Position numbers and translations under genes: made by a program | Source of the DNA: Phytohabitans flavus | GTDB taxonomy: Bacteria > Actinomycetota > Actinomycetes > Mycobacteriales > Micromonosporaceae | NCBI RefSeq assembly: GCF_011764545.1 | Contig: NZ_AP022870.1 | Span: 2,774,001 to 2,838,000, forward strand | DNA: 64,000 nucleotides | Reading direction: 5' to 3' | The notes under the pieces: generated by a model | Databases searched by the model: none | The model's input: only the letters and a program-made list of their open reading frames with translations | What the model was told of the DNA's origin: nothing | Shown: positions 42,886-52,037 of the stretch, piece by piece | Layout of the letters: the number at the start of each line of letters is the position of its first letter | Numbering within the stretch: position 1 is the stretch's first letter

Positions 42886-44185
42886 GCGCCGGCGGCTCCG
42901 TGGACAGCAGACGGAGCGTCTCGTCGTAGAGGCGGTCGGCGAGCGTCTCGTCGATCGCGTACGGCGCGATGCCGCTCCCACCGGTCGTCGGCTCCAGCTG
43001 GGGCGCTGCCTCGGCGCAGTCCTCGAAGTAGCGGCCCGTGACCCCCTCCACCAGCGGCGAGGCGGCGAGCAGGACCGACGTGGCGGCACCCTGCTGCTGG
43101 GTCTTCCAACCCGGCGGCACCTCCAACGGCTTGCCCTCGTCGTCGGTAGCGCCCACGAAGCGGAGCTGGGCGTCGTCGAGGTGGCGCTGGAGGTTGGTCA
43201 TGATGTAGCCGGGGTGCAGGGCGTTGACCGTGATGCCGTCCGCGGCCCACCGCTTGGCCAGCGCCCGCGTGAACAGGATCATCGCCGTCTTGGACTGCGC
43301 GTACGCCGTCCACCTCTCGTACGGCCGCCGGGCGAAGTGGATGTCGTCGAAGTCGACCGGCGACATCAGGTGCGCCGACGAGCTGACCGTGACGACGCGG
43401 GCACCCGGGGCCGCCGCCAGCGCGCGCTGCAAGCCCAGCGTGAGCGCGGCGTGGCCGAGGTGGTTGATCGCGAACTGCCGCTCCCAGCCCTCCGGCGTGA
43501 GGGTCAACTCGGGCAGCGCCATGATGCCGGCGTTGTTGACCAGGATGTCGAGCGGCCCGGTCCAACTCCCGGCGAACGCGTCGATGCTCGCCCGGTCGCC
43601 CAGGTCGAGATACGCCACCCGAACCTGACCCGGCCCGCCGCCCGCCAGGCCCGCGCGGCTCCCGACCCGGGCCGGGCCGTCACTGAGGTCGCTTGTCGGC
43701 GCGGCGCCGGCGGCTGAGCTGGCTCCCGCCTGGGCTGTGGCCGCGACCCGCGCTGCCGCGCTTGCCGCGTCTGCGGCGTCGGCGCGCCGGGCAAGGCCAG
43801 CGGCGCCGGCGAGGACGCCGTCTTCCGCTGCGTCCGCAGTGTCGGCGGGCCGGGCTGGGCCAGCGGCGCCGGCGAGGACGCCGTCTTCCGCTGCGTCCGC
43901 AGTGTCGGCGGGCCGGGCTGGGCCGGCGGCGCCGGCGAGATCGCCGTCCGTCGGAGTCTGACCGGCGGCTGACTCGCGGATCAGGGCAGCGGCGCGCTCG
44001 CCGGCCGTCAGGTCGCGGACGGCCAGGGTGACGTCGGCGCCGGCGCGGACGAGGGCCAGCGCCGTGTGCAGTCCGATGCCGGAGGTGGCGCCAGTGATCA
44101 CGGCGCGCTTGCCATCCAGGCGGACGCCGTCGATGACCTCGCTGGCGGTGGATTGGGCATCGAACGGGGTGGTGATGAGGGACAT
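42875..44185 (-). CDS. Short-chain dehydrogenase with a repetitive Ala-rich insert
   Basis: This protein of about 436 residues has the SDR entry GATSGIGLHTALAL, NNAG (ILVNNAGIM), catalytic S and YAQSK, as in WWOX/retinol-dehydrogenase-like SDRs. Between the second and third strands (after TAGERAAALIRESAAG, before VRVAYLDLGD) an insert of about 110 residues has three repeats with the core LAGAAGPARPADTADAAED. Normal homologues are about 310-320 residues. ATG 44185 has AAGGA upstream. It diverges from a TetR gene with twin operators. Confidence 0.82.
   Translation of the reverse strand: MSLITTPFDAQSTASEVIDGVRLDGKRAVITGATSGIGLHTALALVRAGADVTLAVRDLTAGERAAALIRESAAGQTPTDGDLAGAAGPARPADTADAAEDGVLAGAAGPARPADTADAAEDGVLAGAAGLARRADAADAASAAARVAATAQAGASSAAGAAPTSDLSDGPARVGSRAGLAGGGPGQVRVAYLDLGDRASIDAFAGSWTGPLDILVNNAGIMALPELTLTPEGWERQFAINHLGHAALTLGLQRALAAAPGARVVTVSSSAHLMSPVDFDDIHFARRPYERWTAYAQSKTAMILFTRALAKRWAADGITVNALHPGYIMTNLQRHLDDAQLRFVGATDDEGKPLEVPPGWKTQQQGAATSVLLAASPLVEGVTGRYFEDCAEAAPQLEPTTGGSGIAPYAIDETLADRLYDETLRLLSTEPPARSR
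43797..43949. repeat. 63-bp tandem repeat inside the SDR gene
   Basis: Two identical 63-bp units (43797-43859 and 43860-43922) are followed by a partial third copy that begins to diverge after about 18 bp. A degenerate unit precedes them. Each unit encodes 21 residues of the Ala-rich insert and keeps the frame. Identity of the two units points to recent expansion. Confidence 0.85.
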
Positions 44186-44205
44186 GAGCTGTCCTTCCGG
44201 ACACG

Positions 44206-44269
44206 AAACCAACTGGATGGTTTAGAAGCTACGCGGCGCCCGAGCTGGATGTCAACCAGGTAGTTGGTT
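44206..44269. promoter_or_regulatory. Twin TetR-type operators between SDR and TetR
   Basis: AAACCA-6-TGGTTT (44206-44223) and AACCA-6-TGGTT (44254-44269) are two versions of the same inverted repeat with centres 47 bp apart. The second lies 13 bp before the TetR start and the first 21 bp before the SDR start, so one regulator can control both. Confidence 0.65.
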
Positions 44270-44282
44270 TAGTCTGGGACGC

Positions 44283-44855
44283 ATGGCCTACGACTCCGCC
44301 GCGACCCGCGCCCGCCTGCTGGACGCGGCGTTCGACGAGTTCGTCGAGCGCGGGCTGGCCGGCGCCCGGGTCGACCGCATCGCCGCCGCGGCCTTCGCCA
44401 ACAAGCAGGCCATCTACGCCTACTTCGGCTCCAAGGACGCCCTCTTCGACGCGGTCCTCGACGCGCGGCTTCAGGTGCTGGCCGACCTCGTGCCGTTCAC
44501 GCCGCACGACCTGCCCGGCTACATCGGCGCGCTGTTCGACCAGCTCATGGCCGACGGGCGACTGGTGCGCCTCACCCAGTGGAAGGCGCTGGAGCGGCCC
44601 GACGCGGCTCCCGCCGAGCTCGAGGCCCACCTGTCCAAGGCCGGCGCACTGGCCGCCGTGCACGGCACGACGGTCGAGCGCGGCATGGACGCGCTGATGG
44701 CGGCGCTCGGCGCCGGGCTGGCCTGGAGCACGACCGCACCCGGCATCCGCAACCCGGACGCCGGCGCCGAGAAGGCCCGCCTCCAGCGTCACCGCGCGGC
44801 GATCGTCACCTCGGTCGCGGCGATCGTCGACGCGTTACTCACCGAGCCCAGCTGA
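44283..44855 (+). CDS. TetR-family transcriptional regulator
   Basis: This 190-residue protein has a TetR HTH (ARLLDAAFDEFVERGLAGAR, IAAAAFANKQAIYAYFGSK). The C-terminal domain has TQWKALERPDAAP, resembling TetR_C_35-type regulators. It is divergent to the SDR gene across twin operators and is its probable repressor. No terminator is obvious before the convergent epoxide hydrolase. Confidence 0.87.
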   Translation: MAYDSAATRARLLDAAFDEFVERGLAGARVDRIAAAAFANKQAIYAYFGSKDALFDAVLDARLQVLADLVPFTPHDLPGYIGALFDQLMADGRLVRLTQWKALERPDAAPAELEAHLSKAGALAAVHGTTVERGMDALMAALGAGLAWSTTAPGIRNPDAGAEKARLQRHRAAIVTSVAAIVDALLTEPS

Positions 44856-45021
44856 CGGCCGCGCTACCCGGCGCGGACCAAGACCACCCCGTCTATGTCG
44901 TCCCGGCCATTGCCGCTCCCCTGACGACGACCCGGAAGGCCGGCCGCGCGAGGACGGGGAGGGGCAGCGGCCGGACTCGTCGTCACGGGACCGAGGCCGG
45001 GGCCTCCACCGGGCGCGGCCC

Positions 45022-45815
45022 CTAGCGACGGCCGCGGAAGGTCCGGCGGAGGTCGTCCACCCATTGGTCGGGGACCTCCCAGGGGATGAAGTGGCCGCCG
45101 CGGTCGTGGGCGGTCAGGTTGACGTGGTTGTACCAGGCGGCGCGATCGCTGGCCAGGAAGTGCGCCACCCGCCGCTCCGTGGTGACGCCGGGCGGGTTCT
45201 CGTACGCCTGTGGATGGCTAGTAGCTCGTCCGGGTACTTGTGGCCGAGCTGGCCGGTCACCAGTGCGCCCACGTCGCAGCCGGCGGCGGCGTAGCGCTCG
45301 AACCCCAAGACCGAGCGCATGAGGGTATGCCAGATGTCGGCGACCTTCCAGAAGTTCATGTCCGGGCGGTTGGGCAGCGGGCCGGAGAAGCCGAAGCCGG
45401 GGAACGAGGGCACGATCACGTCGAACGCCTCGGCGGGATCGCCACCGTACGCGCCCGGGTCGGCGAGTGGATCGACCACTTTGGACCAGTGCCAGAACGT
45501 CCACGGCCAGCCGTGCGTGAGGATGAGCGGGGTGGGTGCGGGACCGATGCCGGGGCGGCGCATGAAATGGACGGGCACGCCATCGACGTCGACGCGGTAG
45601 TGCTCGTACGCGTTGATGGCCGCCTCTGCCGCGCGCCAGTCGTACGCGTCGCGCCAGTACTCGACCAACTCCTGAAAGTAGCGCCGCTCGACGCCGTAGT
45701 ACCCGCCGTCGTTGCCGGCGTCGTCCGGCCAGCGGGTCAGCGCCAGCCGCTGCCGTAGGTCGTCCAGGACCTCGTCCGGCACGTGGATCGGAACCCGGGC
45801 AACCGGAAGCGTCAC
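45022..45815 (-). pseudogene. Epoxide hydrolase with internal deletion
   Basis: From GTG 45815 the frame encodes the EHN N-terminal domain (PIHVPDEVLDDLRQRLALTR) and the alpha/beta-hydrolase core with HGWPWTFWHW (oxyanion region). It breaks after YPDELLAIH near 45210. A shifted frame continues YENPPGVTTERRVAHFL and ends with DRGGHFIPWEVPDQWVDDLR, which supplies the catalytic His. The lid and middle of the fold, about 130-150 residues in relatives, are gone. The fusion cannot be a working hydrolase. Confidence 0.75.
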
Positions 45816-45846
45816 GACTCCCCCTTCGCGAGCTCGACCATGCGGG

Positions 45847-46758
45847 TCAGCTTTCGTACCCCCACTGGGGCAGCGCCTTGTCGAGCGCCCGCTCCATCGC
45901 GGCCACCTGGGCTGGGGTGAGCTCACGCCGGTACGCCGCGTCCCGCTCGGTGTGGAAGTGGTGCCGCGCGAAGCCGGCCTCGAACGTCGGCGTCCACTCC
46001 AGACCGAGGAAGCTGAGCATCCGCGCGGTCTGCTCGTTGGGCGCGCGGACCAGGTCCTCGTACCGCACGTCGAGCCACTGTGCCGCCGGGTGCACGGCTC
46101 GGGCCTGCGCGTACGCGTCCATCAGCATCCGCCAGCCGAGCGCGGCGAGCACCTGGAACGACCGCCCGGAGTCCTCCCACTCCTGGCGGAGCGGGGCGGG
46201 CAGCGGCCCGTACAGCCAGTTGTCCGGGCCGCGCCAGCCGTCCCACCAGCCCATTTGCAGCCACGAGTTGGCCACCGCGCGGCCGTCCCGGATCACGTTG
46301 ATGACCCGCAGGTCACCGAACGCGGCGTGCAGGAACCCGGTGCGCGGCCAGCCGGTCAGGTGTTGCAGCAGCACCTCGCAGCCCTGCCGCTCGATCCGCC
46401 GCTGGAAGAACGCGTGCAGCCGGGTGGCCATGCGTGGCGTCAGGTCTTCGGCGAGCAGGTCCCGGCAGGGGCGGGAGAAGCCGGCGAAGACGTGCCGGTC
46501 GATCAGCCGGTACGCCTCCGAGGGGGCCACCCGCAGCCGGCCCCGCTCCAGCAGCCCGGTGCTGTGCTTGAGTGAGGTCATGCCCGGCGGGCGGGGTGCC
46601 ATCCGCCGGTAGACGCGGCCGTTGAACCGCCCGTCGAGGTTGAGCCGGGAGAGCTTGTCGTCGACGCCGGAGATGAACCCGACCGCCGGATGGCGGGTGA
46701 GCAACTCCTGCACCAGCGTCGACCCGCACCGCCCGGTGCCCACGACGACGGCTAACAC
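45847..46758 (-). CDS. Sulfotransferase
   Basis: This 303-residue PAPS-dependent sulfotransferase has the 5'-phosphosulfate loop VGTGRCGSTLV at the N-terminus, the 3'-phosphate segment RVINVIRDGRAVANSW, and RYEDLVRAPNEQTARMLSFLG. It is cytosolic by sequence. GTG 46758 has AGGAGG upstream and starts 4 bp after the preceding gene. It probably sulfates a sugar or lipid-linked precursor for the surface glycan made here. Confidence 0.85.
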   Translation of the reverse strand: MLAVVVGTGRCGSTLVQELLTRHPAVGFISGVDDKLSRLNLDGRFNGRVYRRMAPRPPGMTSLKHSTGLLERGRLRVAPSEAYRLIDRHVFAGFSRPCRDLLAEDLTPRMATRLHAFFQRRIERQGCEVLLQHLTGWPRTGFLHAAFGDLRVINVIRDGRAVANSWLQMGWWDGWRGPDNWLYGPLPAPLRQEWEDSGRSFQVLAALGWRMLMDAYAQARAVHPAAQWLDVRYEDLVRAPNEQTARMLSFLGLEWTPTFEAGFARHHFHTERDAAYRRELTPAQVAAMERALDKALPQWGYES

Positions 46759-46762
46759 GGCC

Positions 46763-47674
46763 TCATCCTCCTGTTGCCCTGGTCCCGACGCCAGCCGGAG
46801 AGCCCGCGGCGGCGCGGCGCAGAGGGTAGCGCCAGCGCCACAATAAGGGCGCGGTGATCGCCGTGACCAGAGCGAAGGCGGATCGGGACAGGCCGCGCAC
46901 CCATTCGTCGTCGGGGACGACGGCCACGTCCCCGGTGCGGTGCCGGGACGGGTTGCCGGCGACCGCGTGGGTGGGTGCCAAGTGGACGGTGTTTCCGTCG
47001 AACGTCACGCCGGGCACACCGGCGAAGTCGGCGATCCGCCGGGTCACCCCGGCCGGGTCGGCGACGAAGTCCTCGTACCGCACGCGCATGTAGCGGCCTG
47101 AGCGGCGCCACAGCAGCGCGGTCGTGGCATTCCACACCAGCCAGAGGAGGGCGGCCTTGGCGACCGGCGGGCGGCTCATGAACGTCACGTCGTCCGGCCC
47201 GTCGAGCCTCTTGCGCCGGCGCCAGGAGAACGCGGCGGCCCGCGGGTCGCGCACGAGGTGCAGTACGCGCATGTCGACTCCAGGTAACCCGTCGACGAGC
47301 AGCCCGTACGGCGGGAGCTTGGAGGAGTCGACGACCACTTCGGACCCCAGGGCGGCGTAGAGCGCGGCGATCCCCGGGTGGGCCTTCGCCCGCCGCCGCC
47401 ACAGCATCGCCGGCAACCGCCGCATCCGCAGCCGCCGCCGGAGCGTGTCCACCACCGCTGGCGGGTCGGTGTCGACTTCCTTCATCACCTGAGTCCACAC
47501 CGGACACTCCGTGAAGGACTGTCCGCAGCCGCACGGTCGATCCTCCATCGCCCCGCGCTGCCACAGGTATCGCAGCTCACCCGCGGCGAAGACACCGTCG
47601 GCCTGGCCGAGGACGTTGGTGACCAGTGTGGACCCGCTGCGGCCGCTGCCGGCGACGAAGAGCACCCGCGTCAC
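46763..47674 (-). CDS. Sulfotransferase
   Basis: This 303-residue protein has VAGSGRSGSTLV (5'-phosphosulfate loop), RVLHLVRDPRAAAFSW (3'-phosphate site) and RYEDFVADPAGVTRRIADFAG. A GCGQSFTECPVW motif near residue 50 matches a subgroup that often accompanies polysaccharide genes. GTG 47674 overlaps the glycosyltransferase stop as GTGA. It is probably read together with its neighbours. Confidence 0.85.
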   Translation of the reverse strand: MTRVLFVAGSGRSGSTLVTNVLGQADGVFAAGELRYLWQRGAMEDRPCGCGQSFTECPVWTQVMKEVDTDPPAVVDTLRRRLRMRRLPAMLWRRRAKAHPGIAALYAALGSEVVVDSSKLPPYGLLVDGLPGVDMRVLHLVRDPRAAAFSWRRRKRLDGPDDVTFMSRPPVAKAALLWLVWNATTALLWRRSGRYMRVRYEDFVADPAGVTRRIADFAGVPGVTFDGNTVHLAPTHAVAGNPSRHRTGDVAVVPDDEWVRGLSRSAFALVTAITAPLLWRWRYPLRRAAAGSPAGVGTRATGG

Positions 47675-48891
47675 GCCGGAACTCCACTGTAGACATCGCG
47701 AAGGCGGGAGATGTGCACGTCCGGCGCGAAGTCACGCTCCACCTTCGCCCGGCCGGCCTTGCCCATCGTGAAAGCGCGCTCCGGATCGGCCGCCAGTGGG
47801 GCCAGCGCGGCGGCGAGCGCGGCCGGGTCGTCGGCCGGCACGATCGCGCCGTCGACGCCCGGCTCCACAAGCTCGGGCAGCCCGCCGAGCCCGGTCGTCA
47901 CCACGGGCAGCCCGCAGGCGAACGCCTCGAGTACCGCCATCGGCTGGTTTTCGTGCCACCGGGACGGCGCCGCCGCCACCCGGGCCCGCCGCATCAGGTC
48001 GTGCAGGTCGTCCTTGGCGAGCCGGCCGTGAAACGTCACCAGCCCGGGCGCAGCCTCGGCCGCCAGCCGCTCCAGCTCGGCCCGGGCCGGCCCCTCCCCC
48101 GCCACGTCGACGCGGAACCCACCGAGCCCGGCGGCGGCGATGAGAGTGTCCACACCCTTTTCGTCCACCAGCCGTCCGGCGAACACCACGCCGTCACCGG
48201 GGGACGACGAAGGCGCGATGACGGAACCGTCGACGAAGTGGCTCACCACGCGGAGCCGGTCCGGGTAGACGCCCGCCTTCGCCATCACGTCGGCCAGAAA
48301 GCGGCTCGGGCTGATGAACGCCCGCACCGGCCCATACGCGTCGGTGACCCGGTGCAGCCATGTCTCGGCGGCGAGAACCGCGCTGTGCCCGAGCGAGCCG
48401 TCCTTGCACCGGGTGCGCAGCGCCTGCCATGGACCGCCCGTGACACAGGCGTCACAGATCGCACGCCCGGCCAGCAGTTGGTAGCTCGGGCAGGCGAGCT
48501 TGTAGTCGTGCATCGTCAGCACGCACGGCACGCCCGCGTCCGCCGCCGCACGCAACACCGACGGTGACAGCTGGTGGTACACATTGTGCGCGTGCACCAC
48601 ATCCGGCCGGAAGTCGGCGATCGCCTTCGCCAGCCCGCGCCGGCTGGCGGGCGAATGGAGCATCCGGCCGACCGCGGCGGCGCGCTTGGCGATGCCCGGC
48701 GGCGGTGGCTCCAACTGGACGTGCGGCGGGAAGAAATGACCGTACCGCTGAGGCGAGTCGTTGTCCGGATGCGTCATGCCGAAGTAGGCCACCTCGTCGC
48801 CCCGGGCACGCTGAAGCGCGGCGAGGTCGAAGAGGTAACCCTCGGCGCCACCCCGCCGGTACAGGAACTTGTTGACGTGCAACACGCGCAT
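47671..48891 (-). CDS. GT4-family glycosyltransferase
   Basis: This 406-residue GT-B enzyme has N-terminal VLHVNKFLYRRGGAEGYLFD, then DVVHAHNVYHQLSPSVLR, and a C-terminal nucleotide-sugar site with VVFAGRLVDEKGVDTLI and EAFACGLPVVTTGLGGLPE. Cys residues in ACPSYQ and CDACVTGG are typical of a GT4 subgroup. ATG 48891 is preferred; ATG 48912 is in frame. It probably adds a hexose to a lipid-linked repeat unit. Confidence 0.86.
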   Translation of the reverse strand: MRVLHVNKFLYRRGGAEGYLFDLAALQRARGDEVAYFGMTHPDNDSPQRYGHFFPPHVQLEPPPPGIAKRAAAVGRMLHSPASRRGLAKAIADFRPDVVHAHNVYHQLSPSVLRAAADAGVPCVLTMHDYKLACPSYQLLAGRAICDACVTGGPWQALRTRCKDGSLGHSAVLAAETWLHRVTDAYGPVRAFISPSRFLADVMAKAGVYPDRLRVVSHFVDGSVIAPSSSPGDGVVFAGRLVDEKGVDTLIAAAGLGGFRVDVAGEGPARAELERLAAEAAPGLVTFHGRLAKDDLHDLMRRARVAAAPSRWHENQPMAVLEAFACGLPVVTTGLGGLPELVEPGVDGAIVPADDPAALAAALAPLAADPERAFTMGKAGRAKVERDFAPDVHISRLRDVYSGVPA

Positions 48892-48918
48892 CGACCGTGA
48901 GGCTACAGCCATGCGAAG

Positions 48919-49809
48919 ATGCTGTGCGTGCCAGCAGCCGACCAATCCCACGCCGTGGCGTACACGGCTCGCCGCATCGCGCGGCACGTGCGCTGGGCGC
49001 GCACCGAGGGCCTGCGGCGGCTCGTCGAGGAAGACCGGCTCAATCCGGTCGAACGCGCCACAACCGCGTGGGCCAAGCGCCGCTGGCGACGCGCGCACGG
49101 CGTCACGCCGGGCCAGGCCACGCCGGTGTACGTGGTGGGTCTGCAACGTTCCGGCACCAACATGCTGATGCGCGGCCTCGACGCGGCACCCCAGTTTCAG
49201 GTGCACAACGAAAACGACCGCCGGGTCTTCCACCGCTTCCAGCTCCGGTCCGACGCCGTGCTCAGCGGCGCGATCCGGTCCAGCCGCCACGCGTACGTCA
49301 TCGTCAAGCCACTCTGCGAGACCCACCGCGTCGACGAGCTGCTCGCCCTGCCTGACCTGCCGGCCGGCCGCGCGCTGTGGGTGTGGCGCGACGTCGACGA
49401 CCGGGCCCGCTCGGAGGTGGCGAAGTTCGGCACGTCCAACCTCGACGCGCTACGCGCCATCGCCGAGGGCACGATCGGCGCCGGCTGGCAGGGGCAGCGG
49501 CTCGACGCGGAAAGCCGGGCGCTGATCGGTGACTTCGACTACATGGCGATGAGCCCACACACGGCGGCCGCCCTCTTCTGGTACATCCGCAACGGTCTTT
49601 TCTTCCGCCTCGGCCTGGCCGGCCGCGACGACGTGCTGTTGTGCTCGTACGACGCGCTGGTCGCCGACCCCGAGGCCGCCACCCGCCGGCTCTGCGCGTT
49701 CCTCGACCTGCCGTACGACCCGCGCCTCTGCGCCCACGTCGAGCGGCGCACGCCGGCCCGCCGCCCGCTCGACATCGACCCCGGGTACGGGCACTCTGCG
49801 ACGAGCTGA
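48919..49809 (+). CDS. Sulfotransferase, C-terminus altered by frameshift
   Basis: The 296-residue frame has VYVVGLQRSGTNMLMRGLD, the sulfotransferase P-loop, and LCSYDALVADPEAATRRLCAFL. The last residues GYGHSATS are atypical. Adding one C to the CCCC run at 49779-49782 changes them to PRVRALCDELTERLAAHV and moves the stop to 49835, overlapping the next start (49828). The native gene is likely 48919-49835. It diverges from the glycosyltransferase. Confidence 0.78.
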   Translation: MLCVPAADQSHAVAYTARRIARHVRWARTEGLRRLVEEDRLNPVERATTAWAKRRWRRAHGVTPGQATPVYVVGLQRSGTNMLMRGLDAAPQFQVHNENDRRVFHRFQLRSDAVLSGAIRSSRHAYVIVKPLCETHRVDELLALPDLPAGRALWVWRDVDDRARSEVAKFGTSNLDALRAIAEGTIGAGWQGQRLDAESRALIGDFDYMAMSPHTAAALFWYIRNGLFFRLGLAGRDDVLLCSYDALVADPEAATRRLCAFLDLPYDPRLCAHVERRTPARRPLDIDPGYGHSATS

Positions 49810-49827
49810 CCGAGCGGCTGGCCGCCC

Positions 49828-50592
49828 ATGTCTGACGCGCCCATCTTCCTGCTCGGCTGCCAGCGTTCCGGCACCACGATGCTGCGCCTGGTGCTCGACT
49901 CGCACTCGCGGATCAGCTGCGGCCCGGAGACCCGCTTCCTCACCGACATGCAGCGGATCGTCGGGCGCGACTGGGAGCGGCTGGCCCGCTTCGGCTTCCC
50001 GCGCGAGGATTGGCTGCGCCGCATCCGCGAGTTCTTCGGCGGCATCCACACCGACTACGCGGCCGGGCGCGGCAAGGCCCGCTGGGCCGACAAGACCCCG
50101 TTGTACGCGCTCGCGATCCCGTTCCTCACCGAGGTCTTTCCCGACGCGCAGATCGTGCATGTCATCCGCGACGGTCGCGACGTGGTCGTGTCGCACCGCA
50201 AGCGGTTCGGTTACTGGTCGGCGGTCAAGTGCGTGGTGAAATGGCCGCGCTACATCCGGGTCGCCCGCGCCGCCGGCCGCGCGCTCCCGCCGGAGCGCTA
50301 TTTCGAGCTGCGGTACGAGGAAGCGGTGCGCGAGCCGGAGAAGGCGCTGCGGGGACTCTTCGAGTTCCTCGGCGAGCCGTGGGAGCCGAGCGTGCTCGAG
50401 TACGGCGACAAAGAGCACGACGTGGCCGACAAATACACCACCGAGGCCGACAAGCGCCGCGCCGCCGCCCGCACCGACGCACAGATCTACGGCTCCCGGG
50501 TTGGTACGTACCGGCGCGAGCTCGACCCGTTCCTGCGCGTTCTGGTCTGGGTCTTCTCCCGCCGCACGCTCCGCGAGCTGGGCTACCGATGA
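49828..50592 (+). CDS. Sulfotransferase
   Basis: This 254-residue protein has IFLLGCQRSGTTMLRLVLD (P-loop), WADKTPLY, and QIVHVIRDGRDVVVSHRKRF, the 3'-phosphate site. RYEEAVREPEKALRGLFEFL completes the family pattern. Its stop overlaps the following lipoprotein start (ATGA), so the two are coupled, suggesting linked roles in building and trimming the sulfated glycan. Confidence 0.86.
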   Translation: MSDAPIFLLGCQRSGTTMLRLVLDSHSRISCGPETRFLTDMQRIVGRDWERLARFGFPREDWLRRIREFFGGIHTDYAAGRGKARWADKTPLYALAIPFLTEVFPDAQIVHVIRDGRDVVVSHRKRFGYWSAVKCVVKWPRYIRVARAAGRALPPERYFELRYEEAVREPEKALRGLFEFLGEPWEPSVLEYGDKEHDVADKYTTEADKRRAAARTDAQIYGSRVGTYRRELDPFLRVLVWVFSRRTLRELGYR

Positions 50593-52016
50593 GGCGCCTG
50601 CTCGTCGGTCTTGCCGCTCTCGTCCTCGCCGGCTGCACGTCATCGTCGCCCGCACCGGCGCCTTCGCCGGTTGTCACGAGCGTCCCTCCACCCGTGGCCG
50701 CAGGTACGACCCCGTTCGGCGCGCACTGGGACTGGAACCGGTACGAGCAGTTCACCCCGTTCCTCCGCAAGATCGCCGGTTCGGCGACGTACCACGAGCT
50801 GAGCTGGTGCGACATCGAGCGGGAGCAGGGCAAGCCGGACTGGAGCGCGGTCGACCGGGTGGCCGAGCGGAGCCGTTCGCTGGGCATCACGCTGCATCTG
50901 AAGATCCGCACCGGGGTCTGCTGGGCCACCGGCGGCACCGCTCAGCACGTGCGCGGGCAGGCCAACAAGACCGAGTCGGCGATGCCCCGCGACCTCGGCA
51001 CGTACAAGTCCTTTGTAGACAGTTTGGTGCGCCGCTACGCGCCGTACGGGGTTCGCGAGTACGCGGTGGAGAACGAGGTGAACGCCCCGCAGTACTGGGC
51101 CGGCAGCCCCGCCGACTACACGACACTCGTGACCGCCGCGGCCGAGGCGATCCGCGCCGCTGACCCGCAGGCCCGCGTGGTCGACTCGGGCATCAGCAGC
51201 GTGGCGTACGGCTGGGGTGTCGCTGACCGGCTGCTCAGGGCCGGGCAGGAGGCCGAGGCGGTGCGCGCGTACAACGCGTACTTCCAGCGCCGGATCGGCA
51301 CGCGCGGCAAGCAGATCCCGGCCGTCTCGACGCCGGCCGACCTGCGCGCGGCACTCACCGTGCCGCAGAACGCGCGCAACCTGGAGTACCTCGCCGCGAC
51401 CGAGAAGCTGCTCGACGAAAAGGTGGTCGACGTGCGGCAGGTGCATTTCTACGAGCACTGGAGCGCGGTCCCCGACCTGCTGGGCTACCTGTCCGCGGAG
51501 ACGCCGGCCGGTACCCCGGTCGCGGCGTGGGAGGTCGGCCAGTTCTGGCGCGACGGCGACGCCGACGCCGCGTCCCGCTCGGCAGAGATGGTGAAAGCGG
51601 TCGCGCAGCTGGCGGCGGGCGGCCTGCGTGAGGTGATCTGGCTGCCGCTGGCGTACAACCCGGACAACCGGCAGGGCAGCGAGGTGCGCTACGGCCTCCT
51701 CGACCCGGACGGCAAGGAGCGCACGGCCGGCCAGATGCTGGCCGGCTTGGCCGCGCTCGCCCAGGGAGCGACCGCCGAGCCGGTAAGCGACAAGGGCCTA
51801 GCCGGCGCCGCCTTCCGCAAAGGCACGGACACGGCACTCGTAGTGTGGGCAACCGGAAACCCGGTCGCGGTGCCCGCCGCCGCTGGCCTGACGAGCGGCA
51901 CACTCGGCGCCGCGGCGGCCGGCTCTGGCCCGGTACAGGTCACCGACACGCCTGTGGTGCTGACTGCCAAACGCCCGCCGGCCGACATGCTCTCCGGCAT
52001 CCGCCAAGGCGGCTGA
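50589..52016 (+). CDS. Clan-A glycosidase-like lipoprotein
   Basis: This 475-residue lipoprotein has LVLAGC with Cys16. The mature part is a TIM barrel of the GH-A type: TYHELSWCDIEREQ, TLHLKIRTGVCW, catalytic N162-E163 in EYAVENEVNAPQYW, and WEVGQFWRDG with the probable second Glu. The nearest families are GH39/GH5-like. It is likely anchored outside the membrane, acting on the surface polysaccharide. The ATGA overlap ties it to the sulfotransferase. Confidence 0.76.
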   Translation: MRRLLVGLAALVLAGCTSSSPAPAPSPVVTSVPPPVAAGTTPFGAHWDWNRYEQFTPFLRKIAGSATYHELSWCDIEREQGKPDWSAVDRVAERSRSLGITLHLKIRTGVCWATGGTAQHVRGQANKTESAMPRDLGTYKSFVDSLVRRYAPYGVREYAVENEVNAPQYWAGSPADYTTLVTAAAEAIRAADPQARVVDSGISSVAYGWGVADRLLRAGQEAEAVRAYNAYFQRRIGTRGKQIPAVSTPADLRAALTVPQNARNLEYLAATEKLLDEKVVDVRQVHFYEHWSAVPDLLGYLSAETPAGTPVAAWEVGQFWRDGDADAASRSAEMVKAVAQLAAGGLREVIWLPLAYNPDNRQGSEVRYGLLDPDGKERTAGQMLAGLAALAQGATAEPVSDKGLAGAAFRKGTDTALVVWATGNPVAVPAAAGLTSGTLGAAAAGSGPVQVTDTPVVLTAKRPPADMLSGIRQGG

Positions 52017-52037
52017 TTCGGGCAGTATCCTCGCGGG

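Noticed and set aside
41420..43717. Plus-strand frame covering the fusion gene end, repeat copy 2 and the SDR gene
   Set aside because: The product is a low-complexity Arg/Ala/Gly string; the fusion and SDR proteins explain the DNA in other frames.
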